The position numbers and the translations under genes were made by a program. Below, piece by piece: positions 1-8,568 of a stretch of DNA of 19,824 nt. The stretch lies in the NCBI GenBank assembly GCA_000827495.1, contig KN817541.1:4334-24157 (forward strand). The letters run 5' to 3'. The stretch comes from Hypholoma sublateritium FD-334 SS-4. Lineage: Eukaryota; Basidiomycota; Agaricomycetes; Agaricales; Strophariaceae. How positions within the stretch are numbered: position 1 is the first letter of the stretch; every line of letters starts with the position of its first letter. The notes beneath the pieces are model-generated. The model was not told the DNA's origin, did not search any database, and saw only the letters and a program-made list of their open reading frames with translations.

Positions 1-560
1 TGTATCTCTCTTTACTCTAGTCTAAGAAAGCTAGATTGAATTGATTGATTAGTATTGAATAATTCCCCTTACCTTACAACGAACCGCAGGGTATTGTTGA
101 AGAGAAAGACATAAAGTTACATTAGCTAGCTACTACGGGGCAGAGCACACATTAGATTTTATAGTACTAGGAAGAGCGNCGCTCGATCTAGGGATAGAAT
201 CTCGCTCCGCNGTGGTTGTGTGTTTTGTGATTCGTGTCTTGCCCGACAGCAAGCCTCTCAGCGCGCGTGGGTGTGCAGAGGCAGGCCGCATATGCGTAGA
301 AGTTCGTTGAGCTGGTGGTGGGTAGGGCGGAGGGTACAGGAGGTTGTCGCTGCCTGCACGGGATTAGAGACAGAAAATGGAAGGGACGAGCACTTACAGC
401 CTAAGATCTTCTTGAGACCCCGCGTCCAAAGACGGTCGACATTTTTTCGCCTGCCGGGCGCAGAACCTGGGCCCGCCGAGATAACAAATGTCTACAGCCC
501 GCTTGCGCCCGACCTCGCCACTCGTGTGCGAATTTGCTTCGAGAAGGTGCTCGCGGGGTG
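1..560. other. Left edge, no gene resolved
   Basis: No convincing coding region was found here. The stretch has two ambiguous bases (about 179 and 211) and starts AT-rich. On the minus strand, an acceptor-like TTTTTTAG near 590 is followed by a short open stretch to about 394. This could be the last exon of the decayed gene immediately to the right, but no frame continues it convincingly. Confidence 0.4.
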
Positions 561-1500
561 TTATCGCAGGAGGGCGGATGGAAACAAGTCTAAAAAAGGG
601 ATTAGCACAGGCAGCAGTGAATATGCGGTACATACCTGGTGGAGAATAGGTACCCATTCTTCAACGACGAATCTCGCCTTCTCCAGATTGAACACCGCCG
701 CTACCTGCGCCAGGCGGCTATTCGGCGCTTGAAATGCGCTTGTAGCGGGCACCCGCGGCGGCACCGTGCAGGATGAAACGATGCGAGGAGAGAATAGCGG
801 TAGTTGCCTCGTTGTTGGAGCCGCCGCCGAAGTTCCCAGCGAGGGCGAAGCGGCCGCCCGAATGCAGCCAGGACCGCTGCATGAAGGCGGGGTCCTTTCG
901 TAGCTTATCGATTAGCAGGGCCTCCGCGTATTCAGACTCGCCGGAAGCGTTGGTGGAATACGAGTGCTCGACGCTGAAGAGGAAAGCAAAGGCCTCGCCA
1001 AAGCCCCGCCCGGCGCAGAGATATTCGAGTTCGCTCGAGAAGAGGGCGTGGTTGATGTATGGTGCGAGGCAAAGTATCGCAGGCGCTGCTTCCGGATGGT
1101 CGTTGTTTTCGAGGGCGAGGGTGAAGGACTCCGCTGCGCAATCGGTCGTCGACTCGTTTGACCGCGAAAAAAGGGGGTGTGGAGCAACAACGGCGCGCGG
1201 GGGGTACACGACTGCTAAAAGAAATCAGCCTACGAACAAATGAGTGCATGCAGCGTACCTCTACGACCGCACTCCTCGTCCGCCAACTCCCACGCGACAC
1301 CAGGAAATCGACCTCTGGCAGGTTTTCCTGCCGACCGGCGGTGGAGTTCTGCTCGACCTCCTGGAGAATGGGTGGAGAAAGGTCTGGGAGCGCCACTTCT
1401 GCCCAACAAAGAACTTATCAGCGGGCAGACTGGCATGATTAGGCGCATACCCATACCGGTGAACTCGATGCACAACCACATCCCCATCTTTACCCGCCCC
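561..1500 (-). pseudogene. Decayed BTB/POZ-like gene (fragment)
   Basis: This is a minus-strand remnant. The best piece (1214-718) reads smoothly through ALFSSELEYLCAGRGFGEAF, EALLIDKLRKDPAFMQRS and TTAILSSHRFIL. That ending resembles the start of the BTB fold in fungal BTB proteins, where a metal-free dimerisation domain follows SSHRFIL. After this motif the frame turns into unrelated residues and stops at 718, so the BTB core is missing. A plausible 44-nt intron (1215-1258) joins an upstream exon. In that exon, coding-like pieces lie in three different frames: RTPPPVGRKT, then LPEVDFLVSRGSW, then WELADEECGR. This suggests two or more frameshifts. I did not find a start codon I trust. The family assignment rests on motif memory only. 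It could also be an intact gene with unusual splicing. Confidence 0.38.
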
Positions 1501-1575
1501 CGACGCCCCTAATGCCCATTTGATCCTGCGACCAGCTGCAGAAGAAAGCCTGTGAGACCGCGGGAGGCGCTCCGA

Positions 1576-1715
1576 GTGTCGGCGATTTCTTACCGTAAGC
1601 GATTCGTCGACGATTTCGCGCCGCCGGCCGCTCGTCGACGATTCAAGGATAAAGGGCGATCGTCGACGATTTCTCGCCGAGTGCGTTTCGTCGACGGTTT
1701 TCCTATACAAAAGTG
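1576..1715. repeat. 28-bp-period array of TCGTCGACGA palindromes
   Basis: The 10-bp perfect palindrome TCGTCGACGA starts at 1604, 1632 and 1660. A one-mismatch copy starts at 1688 and a weak copy (7/10) at 1576. The spacing is exactly 28 bp each time. Each strong copy continues with TT, and the rest of each unit is different. The period is not a multiple of three and no gene covers it. It lies just upstream of the decayed BTB-like gene on the minus strand, where operator sites would be expected. Confidence 0.75.
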
Positions 1716-1908
1716 GCATGTCGCTGGGTTTGCATACGATGCGGCTCGCAGGTACCGATTTCTGGGTGCTGCGCTGGTCGTCGTCGGAGAACAAGAGAGG
1801 CAGTGCTGCGTGATCCAGGCACTCGCTCCAAAAATACAACACAAACAATTATTGCACTAGACGCCACATTTACACGAAGTAATGAAAATACAATTTGTAT
1901 TATTTCTG

Positions 1909-1977
1909 AGCGTCCATTTCGCGTATCGCTGGTCAAAGGTACTGTAGTTAATTCTATTAGCGTCCATTTCGCATATC
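1909..1977. repeat. Two 19-bp direct repeats downstream of the six-cysteine gene
   Basis: AGCGTCCATTTCGCGTATC (1909-1927) and AGCGTCCATTTCGCATATC (1959-1977) match at 18 of 19 positions and are 50 bp apart. They lie 15-83 bp past the stop codon of the gene ending at 1992, so probably in its 3' UTR or just beyond. A small hairpin (AATACAA-T-TTGTATT, about 1888-1902) lies next to them. Their role is unknown. Confidence 0.6.
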
Positions 1978-1991
1978 TTTATACCAGACCT

Positions 1992-2953
1992 CTATTCGTC
2001 TTCCTGGGATTCGGGAACCATCTCGCGCATGGAGGACTGGATCTCCTCGAACATCTTGGAAACCTTGTCAAAGTCCTCCTCGCGCTTCACAGAGGTAACG
2101 ACCGAATATTTGACCAGCATCCCGAGATGTTTGTCGATGTTCTGCATCGAGGCGGCCATGTCGACGTCGGTCTTGAGGCGCTTCGCGGAAATATCGTCGT
2201 CGTCCGCAGAGCTCTTGCGCTTCTGGTCCGTCTCCCACTCAAACAGGCATTTCACCTTGGAGAGATGGCACGCGTGGCAATTTTTGCGCTTGTTGGGGAG
2301 GTTCATCATGCGCGATTCGATGACCTCGCGGTCCCACTCGCAGATTGCGGGACCGTCTGGTTTGTCGGCGCAGCGGACGCAGGAGGGCCATTTCGAGCCC
2401 TTGCCACACTCGATGACCTCCTTTGGGTCGCGCTTGCTGGTGTCGTCGACGAACATCGGCGTCTTCGTGCTTCGCTTCTTCGGCGCAACTTGGCATCTTG
2501 TATCAGTGCACATCCAGGAAATGCCACCAAAAAAACTCACCATCGGCCTCTTCGTACTCCTCGTCGTCGTCTCCTTCTGCTGCGGCAGTCGGACTTTTCG
2601 ACCTTCGCCTTCTCAAGCGGCTTCCGCCTGAGTTCCAAGTGTGAAAGAATAAAAAAGTACATAGGCGAGATCTTACCAGCCGCTTGGGCTCGTTTGCTGA
2701 GGGGCGTGTCGTCGTCGTCGTCGTCCTTCTGCGCCTTTGGCGCTGCCTTCTTTACCGATTTTCCGGGGACTACCCTTTTCGCGGACGCGCTGCGCTGCTT
2801 CTCGCGCTCGGCTTTCTTTTCTTTTGCTTCCTGGTCGAGTGCTTCCTTCTCGGCCAGGCGCACCTGCTCTTGAAGAGCGGCGAGGCGCTCTCGAGCACTG
2901 ACAGTTTCTGGGGGGGAGGGCGAGGGAGCGGGGCGCTTGGTATGAGTGGGCAT
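1992..2953 (-). CDS. Small basic/acidic protein with a six-cysteine module
   Basis: Three exons (2953-2677, 2627-2541, 2488-1992) with 49- and 52-nt introns give 286 codons in frame. The N-terminus (about residues 20-60) is charged and helical, probably coiled coil. Acidic runs (DDDDDD near 77-82, EGDDDEEYEEAD at 110-121) alternate with Lys/Arg clusters that look like nuclear localisation signals. The core has C158, C161, C171, C192, C195 and C202, that is CX2CX9CX20CX2CX6C, ending in CLFEW. This resembles a fungal Zn2Cys6 cluster with a long central loop, but the spacing is outside the usual consensus. A nuclear, DNA-binding role is an inference. The module recurs in the gene at 5335-5868. 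Paired CArG boxes lie 58 bp upstream of the ATG. I do not recognise a named family. Confidence 0.75.
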
Positions 2954-3000
2954 GGGAGTTGCGGTGCAAGACGCGTTCTGGGTGCCAAATAAACAAAATC

Positions 3001-3062
3001 ATCTTACATTCCACTTATGGTATGAATGATGTATCTTACATGCCATTTATGGAATGAAAGAC
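3001..3062. promoter_or_regulatory. Paired CArG-box-like sites upstream of the 1992-2953 gene
   Basis: CCACTTATGG (3011-3020, one mismatch) and CCATTTATGG (3043-3052, a full CC(A/T)6GG match) sit in two copies of a roughly 32-bp repeat, ATCTTACA-N2-box-N-ATGAA. They lie 58 and 90 bp upstream of the ATG. CArG boxes are bound by MADS-box factors of the Mcm1/SRF type. The same pair occurs at 8041-8092. Confidence 0.6.
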
Positions 3063-3107
3063 GGGCGGGCGCATACATTCAAGTCTGAAATACGTGCATA
3101 CATTCAA

Positions 3108-5269
3108 CTACACTACGATCGCACGCAACTGCAGAACGAGCTCCTCCGACAATTCCACCGCTTCTCCAGGATCCGTCCAGGGAAGCGGTGTAAACACAGC
3201 ATCTAGGTTGCCGTAGTCCAACTTGAGCTCGTCGACGAGCTTGTCCGCGAAATGAATCGCGAGCCGATCGATGCGCTCGAGTGATAGTCCAGCTGCCTTG
3301 GCTTTCGGCATTGGATGCTTGATACGGCGGCGCTCAGATAAATGTGTGTTAATGTACCCAATAAGCAACTTGAGCCGAACTGCCTCCTCCGCCGCGATGA
3401 TGTAGAGGTGGGGGAGGAGGATCATGCGGCACAGGGAGGTTAGTGGCTTTACACGATAACCTAGAGTATTATTAGTCAAAATAAAAGAATAGAATTGAAT
3501 GCGCACATCTATCCTGGCGGGTGATGATATAGTAAACCATCCCAGAGAGCGTCGTTTGCATGCTTTCATGGTGCTGGTTGGTTAGAGCATTTGGGTAGAG
3601 AACGTCGAACCGGCGAGCCACGTCGGAAAGATGAAGCGAATCGTAAGTCAAAAAGTGACCTCCGAGTGTCACCGACTTTGTTGGCGTATATACCTCATGC
3701 CATCCGTTGGGTGGTTGGAATCTATTCAAAGCTTAGATGAAAATAAAAATAGGCAAAGTTGAGGTGCCTACATCATATCTCCCGCCTGGCCGTAGATACA
3801 AAAGCGGTCCGCGCAATCGACGTAACCGTAGCTCCACTTTCCGTCGTGTTCCCTAAGCTGATATTTACCCGTATAAGAATCGTAGAGGGAACTTCGGGTG
3901 TCGAATGCTTCGTCGCCGTGGAGGACCGTGACAACCCAAAACTTTGACCCGGAAGAAATGGCGGTCCACGTCGCCAGCCCACTGGCATCGTGGTGAACAT
4001 AAGTGTGAAAGCGCGCATGGTGGAGCAAGATCCACACTCGTGAGGCAATAAAGTCGAGAGATACGTTTTTCAAAAGTTCATTGCACTGGTCGAGAGTCGT
4101 ATATCCATCGTCGACGTGGCTACAAATATGTATTAGAAGTGAAATAGAGGGATATGAGATACTCACCTTACAAGGAATGGGTGGCGACTGCCTATTGACC
4201 CACATGCCAATATAGCTTGAATCTTGCGTGGATCTTTCATGTTTTCAAGAAATTCGGAGAGCCGCATGCCTACGATATGGGGTTTATCGAGATGTTCTTC
4301 CCGGACGAGCATGTCTACAAAGAACATGAGCCAAGAGACGAGGAAAATATATTGTAGACTCACCGTGTACATCAAACTTTTCATGGGCTTCATGCCGAAG
4401 TTTTTCATACATGTCATTCATCGTGAGTTCAGCCCTGAGGACGTCCGGACATCCAGTGACGACGACATAATTCCCTTGCGAAAGCTCCGACTTGATGGCT
4501 CGAGACATATCAACCAGAGACCCCATGAAAGGCATATACTTTACGAACGAGGAGCTTCGAGCATCGCGCGAGCGCTCGACCAATTGCTCGACATGCGGTC
4601 CACCCTGCAGTGTTATTAGAAATGATCGCGCAGAATAAAAACTTTGACGACTTACTAATTCAAGGGCATTGCAGTCGGACCCATCCTGCCGGGGTATAAA
4701 CGGGAGTCGAGTGAGATGCCCCCCATCCCAGACGCCGTATCTCGATCTCGGATCGACGACGACGCCTGCATCGGGCATGTGCTCAATGAATTGGCCTTGT
4801 GGCCTCTCGTCGTAACACCCAGAAGCAGCGCGAGGTTCCACTGCAACTTCATCCGGATCCTTATCAGGAAGCAACCGATGCAGAATTTCCACAGGCCCGT
4901 CGTTGGATAGCTGAAAGGCTACCGCCGAATCCTCGTCTTCGAATGGCGTGGTCGATGGTCCAGCTTCACCCTCGTCGACGTGGCGCTTCTTGTGAGCTCT
5001 GGCGTCGGCGGACTTTGCGTGTTCTTTCTGTTTTTCTCTGGATCTCCATATTAGTAAAATTTACATTACGTAGTAGAATTGGCGCTCACCGGTGTTTGCG
5101 GGTATACGCATTGTTCCTCTTGAGTTGATCTTCGTACCTTGCAAGTTCGTCGGGGCTGTCCGCGGCCTGAGTTCATGGACGTGGAATTCAAATACTGAAC
5201 TTACTTCATTTGAGATTTGTCTTTGCGCTTTCGGGGCTTGCGAGCACCATTAGACGACCACACATCCAT
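3108..5269 (-). CDS. JmjC-like Fe(II)/2-oxoglutarate dioxygenase, triad intact
   Basis: Eight exons (5269-5205, 5155-5090, 5037-4656, 4604-4364, 4314-4167, 4119-3772, 3721-3507, 3460-3108) with introns of 46-52 nt give 605 codons, all phases consistent. The first 70 residues are Lys/Arg-rich and look like a nuclear targeting region. The cupin-type core holds H343-x-D345 (YVHHDASGLATW) and, 80 residues later, H425 in QPPNGWHEVYT, followed by GGHFLTYDSLHL. This is the HxD...H iron site expected of JmjC oxygenases and fits an active enzyme, such as a histone or other protein demethylase or hydroxylase; the substrate is unknown. The C-terminus ends with LDAVFTPLPWTDP, echoed in the paralogue at 5940-7985. 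The promoter is squeezed into the end of the preceding gene, with an E-box and a CArG-like site about 60-75 bp upstream of the ATG. Confidence 0.8.
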
Positions 5270-5327
5270 TGCAAGAGGTGAAAGTTCAAAGTACGATTGA
5301 AAGAAATATCAATGACGCCAAAGTTCC

Positions 5328-5344
5328 CACGTGTCTATTTATGG
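5328..5344. promoter_or_regulatory. E-box and CArG-like site overlapping an upstream stop codon
   Basis: CACGTG (5328-5333) abuts CTATTTATGG (5335-5344), one mismatch from CC(A/T)6GG. The second element includes the stop codon of the 5335-5868 gene. It starts 66 bp upstream of the ATG at 5269, the same distance as the CArG boxes of the two neighbouring genes. It may also act as a TATA element. Confidence 0.4.
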
Positions 5345-5868
5345 ACCCCGCGCGCCAGCGCCTTCGTCAGACTGCTGATAGCTGCTGCGTTTTCTGCGTT
5401 GCGCTTCTCGGTCCGCTTGTACTCTGCAGCTGCATGCCGTACCACCCTTTGAAGTCCGTGCTCCAGTCTTGCAAGGGGATTCTCCTTCCATTCAAACTGG
5501 CACGCACGGCCCATCAAAGAACACGCTTCGCACATCTGCTTCGACTGCTGCTGATGCAGCATGCGTGCCTGAATGACTGCAAACTCCCATAAACAGGGAG
5601 TATCGTCTTCATGGCAGGCGATGCACGTAGGGTACTTGACACCGCCTACAATTTCATTGGCTTCGTGAGTGACGCGGCCCTTCCATTCCGAACTTGTAAT
5701 TTCTGCTGAAATCAGTCGCAAGTATACGTAGGACATATCAAGCTGACCTTGGATCTCAGCCGGGGTTTTCCCGCTCAACCAGTTGGCAAACATGTCTTTT
5801 TGAGCAGCAGAATTCTTTTCCTGCCGCTGCTTGAGATTGTCGACGGGAAAGGGCTCGGGGGTGGGCAT
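5335..5868 (-). CDS. Small six-cysteine-module protein, paralogue of the 1992-2953 product
   Basis: One open frame of 177 codons. The start at 5868 was chosen because a TATA-like CCTATAAATA lies 33 bp upstream and the preceding gene ends at 5940. The cysteines C82, C85, C92, C113, C116 and C123 follow CX2CX6CX20CX2CX6C, with CLWEF after the third and CQFEW after the sixth. The same pattern and flanking W/F residues occur in the 1992-2953 product, so the two share a domain. The tail (about 128-177) is basic and helical. A short in-frame intron (about 5706-5747, donor GTCAGC) is possible and would remove 14 residues, but the unspliced protein also reads well. Probably a nuclear zinc-binding protein; function unknown. 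Confidence 0.65.
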   Translation of the reverse strand: MPTPEPFPVDNLKQRQEKNSAAQKDMFANWLSGKTPAEIQGQLDMSYVYLRLISAEITSSEWKGRVTHEANEIVGGVKYPTCIACHEDDTPCLWEFAVIQARMLHQQQSKQMCEACSLMGRACQFEWKENPLARLEHGLQRVVRHAAAEYKRTEKRNAENAAAISSLTKALARGVHK

Positions 5869-5900
5869 TGGTGAATGCGAATCCCTGCAACGATACAAGA

Positions 5901-5910
5901 TATTTATAGG
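5901..5910 (-). promoter_or_regulatory. TATA-like element for the 5335-5868 gene
   Basis: On the minus strand this reads CCTATAAATA, ending 33 bp before the ATG at 5868. The whole gap to the stop codon of the preceding gene is only 71 bp, so promoter and 3' end must overlap. A TCGTCGACAA, close to the palindrome of the array at 1604, lies near 5923. Confidence 0.4.
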
Positions 5911-5939
5911 ATTACAGATGTATCGTCGACAATGTACAT

Positions 5940-7985
5940 CTAGATTTGACTGCGTATAAGGAGATCCCAGCGCCCTTTATCAATTCGCAAAGCTGGGTCA
6001 GACCAGGCAGTGTTGATAAACAGATAGTCCACGCGTCCCTCCCCCTCGACCCTTGGTGAGATCGCATCGGGGACTTCTATACTGCTGTCGTAACCCAAGA
6101 ACCGATGGGCCAACAGCAGAGCGTGGAGCTCAAAGCGCTGGAGGGGCGCTGGGTCATGAGTATCACCATCTACAGTGAATGTTATCAAAGCTTATTAAGA
6201 CATAAAATATAACAAACCGAGTTCATCCACGTCGCCGCGATTGTACAAAGCGTCAATGCTCTTTTGAATTTCGACGAAATTTGGTGTAAATTCCGGGGAA
6301 TTAAACGCAACTGGGCTGGACGCCAGTTTGAAGAGCGCGAAGAGTGTCTTGATTCGTAAATCTATGCAAAAAGTTAAACGAGGGGACTGAGCAGAACGTG
6401 GGACTCACAGTCGCTATCCCAGTGCGGGAGCGAATACACCATCCTAACCGTCGTTTCATAAATAGCCTTCGATACCTCTGCGCGATCCAAGTTGTAATGT
6501 CTTTTGGATTTCATGCGCAACTTTGAAATCTCCGAAAGATGAAAGCAGTGGTAGTTGAGAAAGTATGTACTCGTAGTAATCGACGAGATTGGGGAATAGA
6601 GATCGAAAATCAGTCCGGGAGGAATAATACTATACCATAAAGTCAGTACTGCGACGAAAAAGATAATAGCAGACTCACATCGTTTCACCCGGAAGGAGCT
6701 CAATAACGCGGGACGTCAATTTGCTCTCCTCCATTTCGTCAAACGCGCAAGAATGGCTCGCGCGATCCTTGACCAGTTCAACGGGCGGCGGGAAGAACAC
6801 GCGCAGGACGACTATCCCTGCACGAACTTGAATCGCAACGGAACACCCAGGTGCTAGCTCCCTCCAGTGCCTTGGCCGCAAAAGCGTCGAGGAATAGAAC
6901 TGCACGGACGCATGCAGGCGCTCCACAGTATGAGTTCGAGTGGGAGGCCAGTCACTATCAGGTTCCTGACGCCCCCACCCGAACCAATAACCATGGTCAA
7001 GATGTCTTTAACCATCAGCACACGACAAAAACGGCGGACGAATAAAACTCACTCGACAAAGAGTGGAATTTCGCCTCGCCGGATGGGGTGGTCGTAGACA
7101 GATAGCCCGTCTTTCGCGTACTTTGAGAGATAATCTCCGAGGCGCATTTGCTTCGTAGAATAGCTATCGTGTTCTACGACATACAATGAATTATATGAAG
7201 AAAAGGGAAAGAATAAGACGCACCAGACACAGAGACTAGCTCGCCAGGCTGCAGCGCAAACTGCTGGTGCAGGAGACCCATATCAAACGACATCCTGGAC
7301 AGCGTCGGGCATGAAACCACGACGACATTCTGAAATGAAAGATGCCCTTCAATCGTCGATGCAATTTTGATGGGATTCAAGGGATCCTCATCTACGAATT
7401 CCAGGCCCGCGGTCTCCCTGTCTCGTCGAATGTAGGGCGCCGAGCGCATCTCGTTGACGGTAACCAAGGCGTCCTTTCGCGCCTGGGGCCCTTTGACATC
7501 TGGGAGCAGGGTGCGATACCCCCTCGCCCAGAGTCCGCATGATGCTGTGCGGTCGGCGGTCCCCAATGAAATCTAACAACGTCAAAAAAAAGAAGAAGAA
7601 ATAGCGCGAGAACCGGAATTAAACTGACCTTGACATCCTCCAATCGCTGGTCAAGTGGGGGTTTGCCGTCTGAATTTATTAGCTCTTCGAGCATCGCGTA
7701 GTCCTACACGTACATCAATAGAAATTAAGCACGAGTATTGATTTAGCGTACACTTTCATTTACAGGGGACAGTTCTGGGTCACCCTCGTCACTATTTCCT
7801 TGGTACAGTTGCTGGAAATACTTTTCGGCGTCGGACTCGGTGTCTGTAAGTTCTATGCAGCCAAGAGAGACCACGGCCTTCGGCTGCGGGTTATCAACTT
7901 GAATAAAATATCAGTGTGATTGTAGTGATATTAAATGGAATACATTACCGTCGATGACCTCCTTTTCCGATTTGCGAGGAGGCAT
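5940..7985 (-). CDS. JmjC-like protein lacking the metal-binding residues
   Basis: Nine exons (7985-7949, 7897-7752, 7703-7629, 7572-7224, 7173-7053, 7005-6679, 6629-6409, 6361-6218, 6169-5940) give 549 codons with consistent phases. It is a paralogue of the 3108-5269 product. Shared landmarks are NVVVVSCP versus NYVVVTGCP, MRLGDYL versus MRLSEFL, EHLDHGY versus SHVDDGY, IIPPGLIFDLYSP versus FQPPNGWHEVYTP, NYHCFHLSEI versus TYDSLHLSDV, and VDYLFINTAWSDP versus LDAVFTPLPWTDP. Four introns fall at the same aligned places with the same phase. Where the paralogue has H343-x-D345, this protein reads WRELAPGC (about 290-297), and H425 is replaced by F360. It therefore should not bind iron and is probably a scaffold or regulatory pseudo-enzyme. 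The open, intron-aligned frame argues against a pseudogene. Confidence 0.78.
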
Positions 7986-8040
7986 GGTAGTGGGGGGATT
8001 GAAGGAAAGAGGGAACGTGGGAGTTACGACAGGGGCAGAC

Positions 8041-8092
8041 TTTCACGCCATATATGGGATGAAAGATTATCTTACAGTCCATATATGGTGTG
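8041..8092. promoter_or_regulatory. Paired perfect CArG boxes upstream of the 5940-7985 gene
   Basis: CCATATATGG occurs at 8048-8057 and 8079-8088, 31 bp apart, 63 and 94 bp upstream of the ATG at 7985. Each is the centre of a wider dyad: TTTCA-N2-box-N2-TGAAA for the first and TTACA-N2-box-N2-TGAAA for the second. The layout and distance match the pair at 3011-3052. MADS-box binding is the expected function. Confidence 0.65.
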
Positions 8093-8568
8093 AAATAATT
8101 TGGGCGTAGGTTAGGGTTAGCGCCAGCGCAGACGCACCGGAATAGATATGGACTTGGGTTTATGGCCCTGCCGCTGCCTTTCCTCGTTCTCATGCAACGG
8201 GCTAACAAATATATTTGAAAGTGTACTACTAGAATACGTACACGATAGTCTAGAGCACACGTACGACCAGCGTTTGCTTCTATATCCAACAAGATACACG
8301 AGTCTGGGAGGCCCACGGCGCTATTGGTATGCGCGCGAGCAGCGATACACCCGTGCGCCGGAGTGTTGGTGGGGAACTGCGAAATGGTGAGTTTATCTCT
8401 ATGTGGTACAGCTGGTTCAAGAACTTACTGTACTGCCTCGTGGACTCCTGAGCGCCCGCCTGCGTTTGAAACAATACGGGGGTGGTAGCGCGGATACACG
8501 GTGGCTCGTCGACGATACATGAGCCAACAAAATATACAAAGATTACAACAAAACATACCTTACGTGAC
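8093..8568. other. Intergenic region with a short telomere-like stretch
   Basis: No gene resolved. TTAGGGTTAG (8111-8120) is one and two-thirds units of the TTAGGG telomere repeat and lies next to the paired CArG boxes. Splice-like signals on the minus strand (a GTATGT donor near 8558, CGCAG acceptors near 8460 and 8380) and a short frame ending in STRQYIPHQHSGARVYRC suggest that transcription from the upstream orphan gene may run into this region. Confidence 0.35.

Noticed and set aside
1576..1715. CRISPR-like array (short repeat, constant spacing)
   Set aside because: The repeat is only 10-12 bp, the fillers are 16-18 bp, there are no cas genes, and the genome is eukaryotic.
1713..2873. 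386-codon plus-strand open frame
   Set aside because: It runs opposite the three-exon gene at 1992-2953, crosses its exons and introns alike, and has no domain. The minus-strand model has proper splice sites and a cysteine module repeated elsewhere.
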